This document shows positions 11,349 through 23,657 of a DNA stretch of 64,000 nucleotides, piece after piece. The notes under the pieces are model-generated. The model made no database searches and was not told the DNA's origin. It saw nothing but the letters and a program-made list of their open reading frames with translations. The position numbers and the translations under genes are program-made. Numbering within the stretch: position 1 is the stretch's first letter; each line of letters begins with the position of its first letter. This DNA comes from Amphibalanus amphitrite (taxonomy: Eukaryota; Arthropoda; Thecostraca; Balanomorpha; Balanidae), in assembly GCF_019059575.1 (NCBI RefSeq), contig NW_024883421.1, positions 28,618-92,617 on the forward strand, read 5' to 3'.

Positions 11349-12523
11349 CCCGCGCCCCACTGGGGGGGGGGCTATTTATAGCCCCCCTCCCGTTTTTCTG
11401 CAATAACTTCCAAACCGCTTGACAGATCGACGCCAAGCTTTCAGTATTTTCGGCTGCATCAATTTGACACCTTGTGTCAAAATTTGAACTTCGTAGCTAC
11501 CATAGGTCGGCCGGAAATGACGTCAGAGTGACGTCATGTTCGTCCGATTTCGACGCAAAACATTGAACCACGGCAATCGCTCCCAAGAGCTCAGTTTTTA
11601 AGCTAGATCCAATTTTTTTGCATGAAAGGACTCAGGATTGACCGCGCTATCAAACTGCCATCTCGAATTTTCAAAATTTTGAAAATTTCGAAAAGTTTAT
11701 ATAATAATATTCAAAATTTATATTTTTATATTTTTTCAAAAAGTTTTTGACTTTTCGAAAAAACCGGAATATATGTGACAGAACGCATGATTATGACTAA
11801 CTCTAGCAAGTTTTAGCAAAATATCTTCAAAAATGGCCAAGTTATACGCATTATTGCAAAAAATTCACAATTATTAATTTTTTAAATCAATTTTTCAGTA
11901 CGTATTTGGCATCGTACACCAATATAAATGGCACTATCGTGTTCCTGAGCTCAAACTGCATCCAATAGACACCTTTTTTGTTGAAAAATTTCAAGTTCAA
12001 AATTTGACCTTTTTTGACCTGAAAGTGACCTGACCTAAGCTAAATTCGACTCAAAATGACCTCGAATGACACAGACGACATCAAATTCGAAATCTATGGC
12101 CTAAATGGACCATAAAACATGTGTCACGAGACCGATGCATGATATAATATTTTCGTGACCTGTGATGACCTGACCCTGACCTGAAAATCAAAGTACAAGT
12201 TTGGTACCCTCAAGGTATCTAGAGCATCTGTTCACGAGTGTGGAAACCAAAAATGAGCCTGATCTGACTTGTTAGACGGCGGCCAGAGCCCAAAATGTGA
12301 ACAAGCCAAAGTACTAATAATTTTTACTTTGACCTGACCTGTGACGTCATCGGTGACCTCGAGGTCAATGAAATTAGGTTTTGCTCGACAGTTTTCCGGG
12401 GCTATCAGACGCCGTTTGAATTTTGACGATCGGCCCAGTAGTTTCGGAGTTAGGAGGGGGGGGGGGCTATGAATAGCCCCCCCCAGTAGGGCGTGTTATA
12501 CACAGACCCCAGTGGGGCGCGGG
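11349..12523. mobile_element. TTAA element d in copy 1 satellite
   Basis: The ends CCCGCGCCCCACTGGGG and CCCCAGTGGGGCGCGGG are flanked by TTAA at 11345-11348 and 12524-12527. Terminal hairpins have the form G-run, CTATTTATAG or CTATGAATAG, C-run. The AT-rich core contains an A/T-run tract near 11680-11760. It interrupts the 21 bp satellite. It has no coding capacity. Confidence 0.85.
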
Positions 12524-12527
12524 TTAA

Positions 12528-13960
12528 TGGGCGGCAATAGGTATGATATTTAGGGACTCCGATACTTCGAAGGGCGCCACCGTTTGTTTGAGGGTGACAT
12601 CATCACTTTGAGGGCCACCACCGATACTGTTCGGGACGCCACCGACACTATAAGGGGCGCCACCGACACTGCCAGGAGCACTTTGACCGGCGTTTCTATC
12701 ACATATGGGCGCCGTGAGCACATTTGGGGGCGGCACCATGACGTGGAGGGGCGTTACGGAAGGTTTGAGGGGCGGCAACATGACATTGAGGAGCGCCTCC
12801 GACACTTCGAGGGACACCAGCATTTCTTTGAGAGGCGGCACCTTGACTTTTGAGGAGACACCACCGACACTGTAAGGGGCGGCACCATCACTTTGAGGGG
12901 CGCCACGGATGGTTTGAGAAGCGGCACCATTATGTATATGGAGGGGCGCTACAGAAAGTTAGAGGGCGGCAACATTGTATTGATGAGTTCCTCCAAAACT
13001 TTGAAGGGCGCCACTGACACTGTAAGGGGCGGCACCAGCACTTTTAGGGGCGGCAGCATCATTTTGAGGGGTGCCACCGACTCGTTGACAGGAGACACCA
13101 TCACATTTAGGGGCGCCACTGGCACTTTGAGGGAGGCACCATCACATTGAGGGGCGCCACCGATACTGAAAGGGGCGGCATCATCTTCTTGAGGGGCGGC
13201 ATTATCTGCTTGAGGGGCAGCTCCATCACAATGAGGGGCTATGTGGATACCTAGAGGGGCGGCACCATTATATTGGTGGGTTCCTCTGACACTTCGAAGG
13301 GCGTCACTGACACTATAAGGGGCGGCACTAACACTTTAAGGGGCGGCAGCATCATTTTGAGGGGCGCCACCAACTCGTTGGCGGGCAGCACCATCACATT
13401 CAGGGGCGGCATCATCTGCTTGAGGGGCGGCTCCATCACAATGAGGGGCTATGTGGATATCTAGAGGGGCGGCACCATTATATTGGTGGGTTCCTCCGAC
13501 ACTTCGAAGGGCGTCACTGACACTATAAGGGGCGGCGCCAACACTTTAGGGGGCGGCAGCATCATTTTGAGGGGCGCCATCGACTCGTTGGCGGGCAGCA
13601 CCATCACATTCAGGGGCGCCACCGGCACTTTGAGGGCGGCACCATCACATTGAGGGGCGCCACCGATACTGAAAGGGGCGGCATCATCTTCTTGAGGGGC
13701 GGTATCATCACATTGAGGGGCTCCACAGGTGCTTAGAAGGGCGGCACCATTACATTGAGTGGGACTACTAACAGATTTAGGGGCGGCACTGTCACATTGA
13801 GTTGTGGGATCATCACTTTCTTTAGACGGCTGCTTCACTTTAAGAGGCGGCATTATCATTTCGGAGGGCAGCAGCCTCACTATGAATGACGGCACCTAGC
13901 CTGCATGTGCGTGCTGCATCCTAGAGGGGGCGGCAACTGGGTCGGCAAACGGCTGTCACT
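12528..13960. repeat. 21 bp satellite, right block (copy 1)
   Basis: About 65 degenerate 21 bp units alternating GGGGCGGCACCATCAC and GGGGCGCCACCGAC cores. A higher-order duplication of about 240 bp is visible (13190-13250 against 13420-13480). ORFs up to 144 residues arise from the in-frame period. Confidence 0.85.
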
Positions 13961-14026
13961 GGGTCGGCATTCTCCGTGACTGGGTCGGCAATTGCCGACC
14001 CAGTTAACATGTTAAAATACGCCCTG

Positions 14027-14221
14027 TTTTGTCCCCAAAAACACTTAAGAAAAATGAATGTGAGAAGGGCGTAGTAGGTAGAGAGAAAATACCGTATCAT
14101 TAAAAATCTGTGAGCTTGATAAAAGCGTTGGTCTTGTCTTCACCCAAGAAGTTCTTATTGCACACTTTAACCATGGATGAAAGAACCTTCATCCCCTGGT
14201 TCTCCTTCATCCATGCTTTAA
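14027..14221. repeat. Right part of third GGCGGATCCAGG repeat, with hairpin
   Basis: It continues the repeat broken at 7293 (CACTTAAGAAAAATGAATGTG matches 5945-5960). A hairpin lies at 14172-14213: CATGGATGAAAGAACC against GGTTCTCCTTCATCCATG. Confidence 0.55.
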
Positions 14222-14718
14222 AGGGACTATCCCACCTTCTAAAATGTTGTTAAAACCAGTTAAATTGTGCCCGACTTTATAGATTGGATGACCAGGAACA
14301 CGGTTCTGGCATTTATTTTTCATTAAACATCTTAAGCTTCCCATATTCCAAACACAAACTTTCAAATATGTGACGTCACAGCCCAAAATTACCTCCTTCC
14401 CCAGGCCACATTACTGTCATAAAGCTGATTCTTTTTACTCTGTAGGCACCACAACAAAGTTCAGACCAGGTTTTAAGCGATTTGTCAACGAACAAACCCA
14501 TTTAAATCAGAATGACTAAACGAGGTGACGTCACACTAACGGTCGCTCCATGTTGAAGATAGGGCCTTGTACAAGGCCCATTTTCAAATGAAGGGAACGA
14601 ATTTCTTCAACACCAAGAGGCCGCGGGGGTTGCAACCTAGATAGATAGTTGTTTCTGAACCTCGCCGCAAACTTGGCTATCTCAACTCAAACCCCATGTT
14701 AAAGGTGGGATAATCCCT
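14222..14718. mobile_element. Short TTAA element, ends AGGGACTATCCCACCTT
   Basis: The left end AGGGACTATCCCACCTT follows TTAA 14218-14221, and the right end AAGGTGGGATAATCCCT precedes TTAA 14719-14722. It is 497 bp long and non-coding. The end plan resembles the 404-1474 element (AGGTAGTGTGCCACCTTTG). Confidence 0.75.
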
Positions 14719-15360
14719 TTAACTCTCGATCGACGTGTGAAGTTATCGTGTAAGGTATCATGAAGCCGATCGCGACGAAACTTTAGTACCCTCATGGTGA
14801 CAAAGTCTGAAAATTTCATGACCCTGACCCAAGTGAACTTTGACTTGTGGCCTATTTCTCGAGACTGTTTGGTCATGTTGGAGGCCATGTTTGGCCGGAA
14901 TAGCGATTCGGCGTATGTCGGCTCACATTATCCGCGCTTTTATAGTCTTTTCGTGGTTTAAAACGCTCAAACATGTGATATGATGTTGCTCCCACGCATT
15001 AGGGCGGATGCCAATGTCACCTTACGGTCAAGTCAGGTCATTGACCTTTGATGACCTCGGTGCACTTTTCCGAGTTTAACATGTTTCTAGGATAGTTTCG
15101 TTTAGCTGATTTTGAATTTAGCATTTTGCAACCATTTGAACATTTACGAAGTAGTTTTGATGCCTTCGTATCATGTTACGTAGCTGCCAGTGGTAGTGGA
15201 CACCTGCTATACGGACGCCCATAAGTACTCCTACTCAGGGCGTATTTTAACATGTTAACTGGGTCGGCAATTGCCGACCCAGTCACGGAGAATGCCGACC
15301 CAGTGACAGCCGTTTGCCGACCCAGTTGCCGCCCCCTCTAGGATGCAGCACGCACATGCA

Positions 15361-16734
15361 GGCTAGGTGCCGTCATTCATAGTGAGGCTGCTGCCCTCCG
15401 AAATGATAATGCCGCCTCTTAAAGTGAAGCAGCCGTCTAAAGAAAGTGATGATCCCACAACTCAATGTGACAGTGCCGCCCCTAAATCTGTTAGTAGTCC
15501 CACTCAATGTAATGGTGCCGCCCTTCTAAGCATCTGTGGAGCCCCTCAATGTGATGATACCGCCCCTCAAGAAGATGATGCCGCCCCTTTCAGTATCGGT
15601 GGCGCCCCTCAATGTTATGGTGCCGCCCTCAAAGTGCCGGTGGCGCCCCTGAATGTGATGGTGCTGCCCGCCAACGAGTCGATGGCGCCCCTCAAAATGA
15701 TGCTGCCGCCCCCTAAAGTGTTGGCGCCGCCCCTTATAGTGTCAGTGACGCCCTTCGAAGTGTCGGAGGAACCCACCAATATAATGGTGCCGCCCCTCTA
15801 GATATCCACATAGCCCCTCATTGTGATGGAGCCGCCCCTCAAGCAGATGATGCCGCCCCTGAATGTGATGGTGCTGCCCGCCAACGAGTTGGTGGCGCCC
15901 CTCAAAATGATGCTGCCGCCCCTTAAAGTGTTAGTGCCGCCCCTTATAGTGTCAGTGACGCCCTTCGAAGTGTCAGAGGAACCCACCAATATAATGGTGC
16001 CGCCCCTCTAGGTATCCACATAGCCCCTCATTGTGATGGAGCTGCCCCTCAAGCAGATAATGCCGCCCCTCAAGAAGATGATGCCGCCCCTTTCAGTATC
16101 GGTGGCGCCCCTCAATGTGATGGTGCCTCCCTCAAAGTGCCAGTGGCGCCCCTAAATGTGATGGTGTCTCCTGTCAACGAGTCGGTGGCACCCCTCAAAA
16201 TGATGCTGCCGCCCCTAAAAGTGCTGGTGCCGCCCCTTACAGTGTCAGTGGCGCCCTTCAAAGTTTTGGAGGAACTCATCAATACAATGTTGCCGCCCTC
16301 TAACTTTCTGTAGCGCCCCTCCATATACATAATGGTGCCGCTTCTCAAACCATCCGTGGCGCCCCTCAAAGTGATGGTGCCGCCCCTTACAGTGTCGGTG
16401 GTGTCTCCTCAAAAGTCAAGGTGCCGCCTCTCAAAGAAATGCTGGTGTCCCTCGAAGTGTCGGAGGCGCTCCTCAATGTCATGTTGCCGCCCCTCAAACC
16501 TTCCGTAACGCCCCTCCACGTCATGGTGCCGCCCCCCAATGTGCTCACGGCGCCCATATGTGATAGAAACGCCGGTCAAAGTGCTCCTGGCAGTGTCGGT
16601 GGCGCCCCTTATAGTGTCGGTGGCGTCCCGAACAGTATCGGTGGTGGCCCTCAAAGTGATGATGTCACCCTCAAACAAACGGTGGCGCCCTTCGAAGTAT
16701 CGGAGTCCCTAAATATCATACCTATTGCCGCCCA
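15361..16734. repeat. 21 bp satellite (copy 2)
   Basis: Reverse-complement counterpart of 12528-13960, with only scattered single-base differences. The ORFs of 144, 105 and 85 residues are repeat artefacts. Confidence 0.85.
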
Positions 16735-16738
16735 TTAA

Positions 16739-17918
16739 CCCGCGCCCCACTGGGGTCTGTGTATGTGTACACGCCCTACTGGGGGGGGGGGGGCTATTCA
16801 TAGCCTCCCCCCCTCCTAACTCCGAAACTACTGGGCCGATCGTCAAAATTCAAACGGCGTCTGATAGCCCCGGAAAACTGTCGAGCAAAACCTAATTTCA
16901 TTGACCTCGAGGTCACCGATGACGTCACAGGTCAGGTCAAAGTAAAAATTATTAGTACTTTGGCTTGTTCACATTTTGGGCTCTGGCCGCCGTCTAACAA
17001 GTCAGATCAGGCTCATTTTTGGTTTCCACACTCGTGAACAGATGCTCTAGATACCTTGAGGGTACCAAACTTGTACTTTGATTTTCAGGTCAGGGTCAGG
17101 TCATCACAGGTCACGAAAATATTATATCATGCATCGGTCTCGTGACACATGTTTTATGGTCCATTTAGGCCATAGATTTCGAATTTGATGTCTGTGTCAT
17201 TCGAGGTCATTTTGAGTCGAATTTAGCTTAGGTCAGGTCACTTTCAGGTCAAAAAAGGTCAAATTTTGAAGTTGAAATTTTTCAACAAAAAAGGTGTCTA
17301 TTGGATGCAGTTTGAGCTCAGGAACACGATAGTGCCATTTATATTGGTGTACGATGCCAAATACGTACTGAAAAATTGATTTAAAAAATTAATAATTGTG
17401 AATTTTTTGCAATAATGCGTATAACTTGGCCATTTTTGAAGATATTTTGCTAAAACTTGCTAGAGTTAGTCATAATCATGCGTTCTGTCACATATATTCC
17501 GGTTTTTTTCGAAAAGTCAAAAACTTTTTGAAAAAATATAAAAATATAAATTTTGAATATTATTATATAAACTTTTCGAAATTTTCAAAATTTTGAAAAT
17601 TCGAGATGGCAGTTTGATAGCGCGGTCAATCCTGAGTCCTTTCATGCAAAAAAATTGGATCTAGCTTAAAAACTGAGCTCTTGGGAGCGATTGCCGTGGT
17701 TCAATGTTTTGCGTCGAAATCGGACGAACATGACGTCACTCTGACGTCATTTCCGGCCGACCTATGGTAGCTACGAAGTTCAAATTTTGACACAAGGTGT
17801 CAAATTGATGCAGCCGAAGGTACTGAAAGTTTGGCGTCGATCTGTCAAGCGGTTTGGAAGTTATTGCAGAAAAACGGGAGGGGGGCTATAAATAGCCCCC
17901 CCCCCAGTGGGGCGCGGG
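16739..17918. mobile_element. TTAA element d in copy 2
   Basis: Flanked by TTAA at 16735-16738 and 17919-17922. It has the same ends and insertion point as 11349-12523. It differs mainly in the lengths of the G and C runs. Confidence 0.85.
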
Positions 17919-17922
17919 TTAA

Positions 17923-18304
17923 CGATCTGTAGCACCCCTCCATATGATGGAGCCGCCCCTTAAAGTATCCATGGCGGTCCTTAAAGTTACAGTGCCGCCC
18001 CTTACAATGTGGGTGGCGTCCTCAAAATAAAAGTGATGTTGCCCCCCCCCCCCCCGAGTAATGTTGGCGTCTCTTTCTTCTTAAAGTATCGGAGGCGCTC
18101 CTCATTGTCATTTTGCCCCACATCACTGCTCACATGGCGCCCTTCAATGTAATGGTGCCACCCCGCAACGCTCAAAGACATAATTGCGCTCCTCACAGTG
18201 TCGGTGGCCCTAAAAAGAATTGGTGGCGCGCCTCAAAAATCAAAATGATGCTGTCGTCCCTTAGCATATCTGCAGCGCCCCCAAATGATAGTGCCTTCCC
18301 TTGA
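17923..18304. repeat. 21 bp satellite, second block (copy 2)
   Basis: Counterpart of 10964-11344. Confidence 0.75.
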
Positions 18305-19134
18305 CCGGCGCCGGGCTGAGTTTGTTTAAACCCCCCTCCCGACCCCTATAACTTGGCTACTTAGGCCACGTAGCGACACGCGGTAAGCGGTATTCGAAAG
18401 AGTGTCAAAAACCGTGCTTGGGTTAGTTGGTTAACCGTGCTTTGGTTAGGTCAAGTCAAATGTCAAATATCAGGTGACCAGAGGTCATCAAAGGTAAAAT
18501 GTGGGTGAAATGTTGTCTGTTTCAACATTTATTGACAAACTGGCGCATAACTCGGGGAAGAATAGAACTACAGCACCGCGAAAAAGCGCATTCGATAGCT
18601 CTTCAACGTTCCTATGAAGTCCTCAGACTTGACCTAAAATCAACGGCTTAACCTACAGAGCACAACTTGTTTAACCCGTGCCGGGCCGGGGAGGGTTGGA
18701 GGGGACAGTGGACCCCCTGCGCCCCTCTACTGAGCTGTTTTAATGAAGAACCTTTTTACTGTAATAATTATTGACTCACGAAAGTTATGACATTGTTTTT
18801 TTTTCAGTACTGTGCTCCTCTCGTCGAGATGCGTCGAATGAACTATAATTTGACATTCAAACGTCATTTGGGAAATTTGAGCTCAGGTCCAGGTCATGAC
18901 CTGGCTGGTAAAGGTCATGTTGCATATCAGTCGATTTGTATCGTCAAACTGAAATCATCTATGTAAGGTGTTTTCATCGCTCAGGCATGTCGCATGTCTC
19001 TATCAGAAGTTATTGGAAAAAAAAACTGCTGGAGGCCTACCATGACCTGATATGACCTCAAGGACATAACGAGGGGTCGTGGGTGGCAATTTTCTGATTA
19101 AGTGTGTCATTTTTAATTGTTTTCTGATGTTCAA

Positions 19135-20509
19135 CCCTCGCACGACCAGGCCATTTCTCATAACACGAACGACCAGGGGGGGGGTTGTTACGACCCCCCC
19201 CCCCTGGCGTTTCGAAACGGAAGGTCGTAGAGCTTAGCGAAAAAAAACCAACGGATTGCTCTCAACGATATCTCGCGATTGGTGGTATATTTTTTGGTCC
19301 TAGGTCAACATTTGACCTACTTATGACCGGTCAAAGGTCAAATTTTCCGAAAAAATCAAACTTTTTCAACTTTCCGCGGCGATTGCGGCAAAACGGTGGA
19401 AGATATCGACTTGAAACCTTCACTATCGTGTTCCTTGATCAATTCTCTATCGTTTGGTATGTATTTCGTTTCCCTAGCTCTAAAAATGGCGCGTTGGGAG
19501 CGCCGGAAGTCGGCAAGGTCACAGTCGGCGGCAGAAATTCGAAAAATCAAAATTTAAATTTTTAAAATCTGATTGTATTTTTGGATTTGGAAGGTCCATT
19601 TGCTCCCTATAGAAGCTTATATTGCTGCATATTCCCATTGAGGTGACAAGAATTAGCAAAATAGTGCTTAGCGAAAAAAACCAACGGATTGCTCTCAACG
19701 ATATCTCGCGATTGGTGGTATATTTTTTGGTCCTAGGTCAACATTTGACCTACTTATGACCGGTCAAAGGTCAAATTTTCCGAAAAAATCAAACTTTTTC
19801 AACTTTCCGCGGCGATTGCGGCAAAACGGTGGAAGATATCGACTTGAAACCTTCACTATCGTGTTCCTTGATCAATTCTCTATCGTTTGGTATGTATTTC
19901 GTTTCCCTAGCTCTAAAAATGGCGCGTTGGGAGCGCCGGAAGTCGGCAAGGTCACAGTCGGCGGCAGAAATTCGAAAAATCAAAATTTAAATTTTTAAAA
20001 TCTGATTGTATTTTTGGATTTGGAAGGTCCATTTGCTCCCTATAGAAGCTTATATTGCTGCATATTCCCATTGAGGTGACAAGAATTAGCAAAATAGTGG
20101 TTCGGGCGCTTTTCAAAAATAGTACCGGACGCTGTTCCTCTTGTGACGTCATAGCTCCGTGACCTGACCTGACCCGGTCAATTTTCTTGGACCACACGAT
20201 AGCCAATGCTTGCCCCAACATGCATGGGAAGTTTCATCATGATCCATCAAACAATGTGGGTATCACCGGCAGAAAACCTAGGGATTCGGCGCACACGTTT
20301 GGTAACTGTCGGCCGGAGGCTGTACCTCTTATGACGTCATAACTCCGTGACCTGACATGACCCGATCAATTTTTTTCGGCAAAAGATGCGCAAAGGTTGC
20401 CCCAGAGGGTATTGAAAATTTCAGCCCGCTACGACAAGCCGTTTAGCGTGCACTTCGAAAAAACCTCAGGGGGGGGGGGGTTGATACAACCCCCCTAGGC
20501 GTTCTAGGG
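19135..20509. mobile_element. TTAA element b in copy 2, enlarged by duplication
   Basis: Ends CCCTCGCACGACC and GGCGTTCTAGGG; TTAA at 20510-20513. The internal duplication 19233-19666/19667-20099 is absent from copies 1 and 3. Confidence 0.75.
19233..20099. repeat. 433 bp tandem duplication specific to copy 2
   Basis: Two units, 19233-19666 and 19667-20099, are essentially identical (they differ by one A in a run). The junction joins GCAAAATAGTG to CTTAGCGAAAA. It is either a recent unequal exchange or an assembly effect. Confidence 0.85.
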
Positions 20510-20655
20510 TTAAATTCGTTAACTTTGACATTTGTCTACCTATAAAAAGAGGCACATGCCCTGATTTTCTCCCATTTCCTTTTACCTAATGGAAGGGTCG
20601 CAAAATTGTCCTTACATTTGGTCAGAGACATCGCAATTTCGAGACTTACATTTAA

Positions 20656-21541
20656 CCCTCGCCGGTTGATGCAACCCCCCTAAGGTTTATCGCGAATAAC
20701 TCGCGTAAAAAGCGGCCGATCGCAACGAAACTTTCAGTACCCTCGAATTGATCAATTTTACATCTACCCTGCAAATTTTATGACCCTGACTTCAATGACC
20801 TTTCACCTGTGACCTCTTTTCCGTGACCATGTTTGGCCGAAATCAAGATTCGGCGTATGTCGGCTCGCATTAACCGCGCGATTGCAAGCTTTTCGTGGTT
20901 TCAAACGTTCAAACATGTGATTTGATGTTGCTCCCATGCATTAGGGTGGGTGTCAAGGTCACCTGAAGGTCAGGTCAGGTCATTGACCTTTGGTGACCTC
21001 GGTTCACTTTTTCGAGTTTTACATGTTTCTAGGCTAGTTTTTGGAGCTGAATTCGAATTTAGCAACCATTTAAATATTTCCGAAGTAGTTTTGGTGCCTT
21101 CGTAACATGTTACGAAGCTGTCAGAGGCGGATGACAGGTACTACGAATACCCGGTACGACCCCCACCGGTTGACCTGACCTGACCTGACCTGACCTGACC
21201 TGACCCGACCTGGTCTAAACGCTTAACGACATCATCTGTGATCAAAACTAACACGATATTTGTGATCAGCACCCCGGAAAACCCCTTAGCAGCCACAATT
21301 TACGACTTTCAAACAGGTCCCGATATTCCCGATTTTTGGGTCATTGACCTGACCTGGAAGGTCAACCGATGACCTAGGACCTTGAAATTGGGTATCATTG
21401 GCTTCCTCTCGTGACGGGCAACACGCTCGTTTTTTTCTGCGAAGCTCTAGCTCCATCAGGGGCCAAACGCGAGGGGGGGGGGGGTCGTACCAACCAACGT
21501 TGTGCCGTCGAAGGACTCAAAATGGCCTGTGCCGGCGAGGG
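20656..21541. mobile_element. TTAA element a in copy 2
   Basis: Begins CCCTCGCCGG after TTAA 20652-20655 and ends CCGGCGAGGG before TTAT 21542-21545. It is at the same site as 8168-9051. Confidence 0.75.
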
Positions 21542-21640
21542 TTATATATATACAGTTACACACTGTTTGTCTTATCAATCGCTGAAGTTATAAAGGGATC
21601 GTTCAGTCGGTATATCTATGGTGAGCATTTGCCTGTTCCG

Positions 21641-21665
21641 TGGCTCAGTTGGTAGAGCACCGGAC
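21641..21665 (+). repeat. tRNA-like A box segment (copy 2)
   Basis: TGGCTCAGTTGG at 21641-21652, followed by TAGAGCACCGGACT. No acceptor stem closure is found. Confidence 0.5.
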
Positions 21666-22600
21666 TCCCCGCATTGTCTTCGCTTGACTCAATGACAATG
21701 TCACTGGGGTCACGAAAATGTTTGAGTAGGTAGGTATAACATTCATTAACCTGAGAGGGGGGAGGGATGAACGTATCGTTGCAATACGCTGTTCATTACG
21801 CGAGTAACTAATAAATAAAAAATGTATGAGTTAATCCTTACTCCACACGCTCTCCCTCTCCATAAAAAAGAGAGTTAATTGTGTTGCATTTTATTTATAC
21901 CTATGCAGAAAAATAGAGGCGTCAAAGGATATGGCCGAATATCAGCGACCCTTGCTGTGTAAGCAATGGGGTATGACAAGTGGGGGTAATGGCCCCGTCC
22001 AGCGCCCATAAAGTGGGCACACTCGTGCGACCTGCCGACCACTGTTCTAGATAGAGCCATAAAACGCCGTGAATATTTTAAGCTTGACGATACGAATCGA
22101 CTGGTATGTAACATGTTTACCTCAGGTAAAATTTTAAAATTATTTTTTGTTAGGTCAAATTATAGTTCATTTATCGCATTATGATGAGAGAAATACTATA
22201 TCCCGGAAAAATAAACGTAATACCGCTGAGCTTAGGTTGAATCTGAAATCATTACTTAGGAAGAGTTATAAAAGAACCGTCGAACGTGTCTTTTTTGGTC
22301 ATTAAATATCAGCAGGTATGCCGCCCCCTCAGATGCCAAGTGCCGCCCCTATGAGTGCAAAATGCCGCCCCTAATTGTGATTGCCGACCCAGTGAAAATC
22401 CCTTAAAATACGCCCTGACCTGACCCGACCTGGCCTAAATGCGTGAAGATTTGATCAAACCTAACATGATATTTGTGATTAGCACCCCGAAAAAAACTAG
22501 CAGCCACACTTTACGACGTTCTAGCTTACAGTTTCCATTGTTCCGATTTTTGGGGTCATTGACCTGACCTGGAAGGTCAACTTATGATCTAGGACCTTAA

Positions 22601-23496
22601 CCCTCGCCGGCACAGGGGGGGGGGGTTGATGCAACCCCCCCTAAGGTTTTTCGCGAATAACTCGCGTAAAAAGCGGCCGATCGCGACGAAACTTTCAGTA
22701 CCCTCGCATTGATCAATTTTACACCTACCCTGAAAATTTCATGACCCTGACCCCAATGACCTTTGACCTGTGACCTCTTTTCTGTGATCATGTTTGGCCG
22801 AAATCGCGGTTCGGCGCTTGTCGGCTCGCATTAGACGCGCGTTTGCAAGCTTTTCGTGGTTTCAAATGTTCAAACATGTGATTTGATGTTGCTCCCATGC
22901 ATTAGGGTGGGTGTCAAGGTCACCTGAAGGTCAGGTCAGGTCACTGACCTTTGGTGACCTCGGGTGACCTCGGTTCACTTTTTCGAGTTTTACATGTTTC
23001 TTGGCTAGTTTTTGGAGCTGAATTCGAATTTAGTAACCATTTGAACATTTAAGAAGTAGTTTTGGTGCCTTCGTAACATGTTACGAAGCTGTCCGAGGCG
23101 GTTGACACGTATTACGAATACCCGTCACAACCCCTACCGGTTGACCTGACCTGACCTGACCCGACCTGGTCTAAATGCTTAAAGACATCATCTCTCATCA
23201 AAACTAACACTATATTCGTGATCAGCACCCCGAAAAACCACATAGCAGCCACACTTTACGACTTTCTAACAGGTCCCGATTTTCCCGGTTTTCGGGTCAT
23301 TGACCTGACCTGGAAGGTCACCCGATGACCTAGGACCTTAAAATTGGGTATCATCGGCTTCGTCTCGTGACGGGCAACACGCTCGTTTTTTCTGCGAAGC
23401 TCTAGCTCGATCAGGGGCCAAACGCGAGGGGGGGGGTCGTACCACCCCCCCCCCTTGTGCCGTCGAAGGACTCAAAATGGCCTGTGCCGGCGAGGG
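22601..23496. mobile_element. Intact-looking TTAA element nested in a sibling
   Basis: It has inverted ends, CCCTCGCCGGCACAGG and CCTGTGCCGGCGAGGG, flanked by TTAA at 22597-22600 and 23497-23500. The host target GGACCTTAAAATTGGGTA is part of the same family and is seen uninterrupted at 23334. At 896 bp it is the best-preserved member of family a. No ORF is credible. Confidence 0.85.
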
Positions 23497-23657
23497 TTAA
23501 AAATAGACATTTTTTGTTTCCTCTCGTCACCAACAACACGCTCGTTTTGTCCGCGAAGCTCTAAGTCCATCAGAGGCCAAACGGCAAGGGGTATCCAACG
23601 ACCCCCCCTCCCCTATACGTTCGTGGCTGGCTAAACAACAATACGGGCGAGGGTTAA

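Larger units (their letters stand above)
7294..14026. mobile_element. 6.7 kb non-autonomous composite element, copy 1
   Basis: The inverted ends CAGGGCGTATTTTAA and TTAAAATACGCCCTG are flanked by the 8 bp duplication TTTTGTCC (7286-7293 and 14027-14034). An 8 bp duplication and a CAGGG start suggest the hAT superfamily; this is inference. Both ends carry GGGTCGGCA/GGGGCGGCA subrepeats. The interior holds three TTAA elements, a tRNA-like A box, and two blocks of 21 bp satellite. No transposase is present. Nearly identical copies lie at 15236-22417 (inverted) and 37897-44647 (same direction). Because the passengers share insertion sites in all copies, the element amplified after acquiring them. 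Confidence 0.85.
15236..22417. mobile_element. 6.7 kb composite element, copy 2 (inverted, 7.2 kb)
   Basis: It has the same ends (CAGGGCGTATTTTAA and TTAAAATACGCCCTG) and the same internal order as copy 1, in reverse. The extra length is explained by a 433 bp tandem duplication at 19233-20099. The flanks (CTCCTACT left, ACCTGACC right) are not a duplication, although both flanks belong to one AGGTCA-family element. Confidence 0.85.
14723..23653. mobile_element. Diverged TTAA element hosting copy 2 and a sibling
   Basis: It starts CTCTCGATCG after TTAA 14719-14722 and ends GGGCGAGGG before TTAA 23654-23657. Outside the two insertions (15236-22417 and 22601-23496), the sequence aligns piecewise with the AGGTCA-rich family member at 2117-4188. 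Its own length is about 0.85 kb. Confidence 0.6.

Noticed and set aside
10964-13960. CRISPR array
   Set aside because: Units are directly adjacent and degenerate, without unique spacers, and the genome is eukaryotic.
12584-16738. Long ORFs of 62-144 residues on both strands as repetitive proteins
   Set aside because: They follow from the 21 bp period of the satellite, occur on both strands, and have no domain or splice context.
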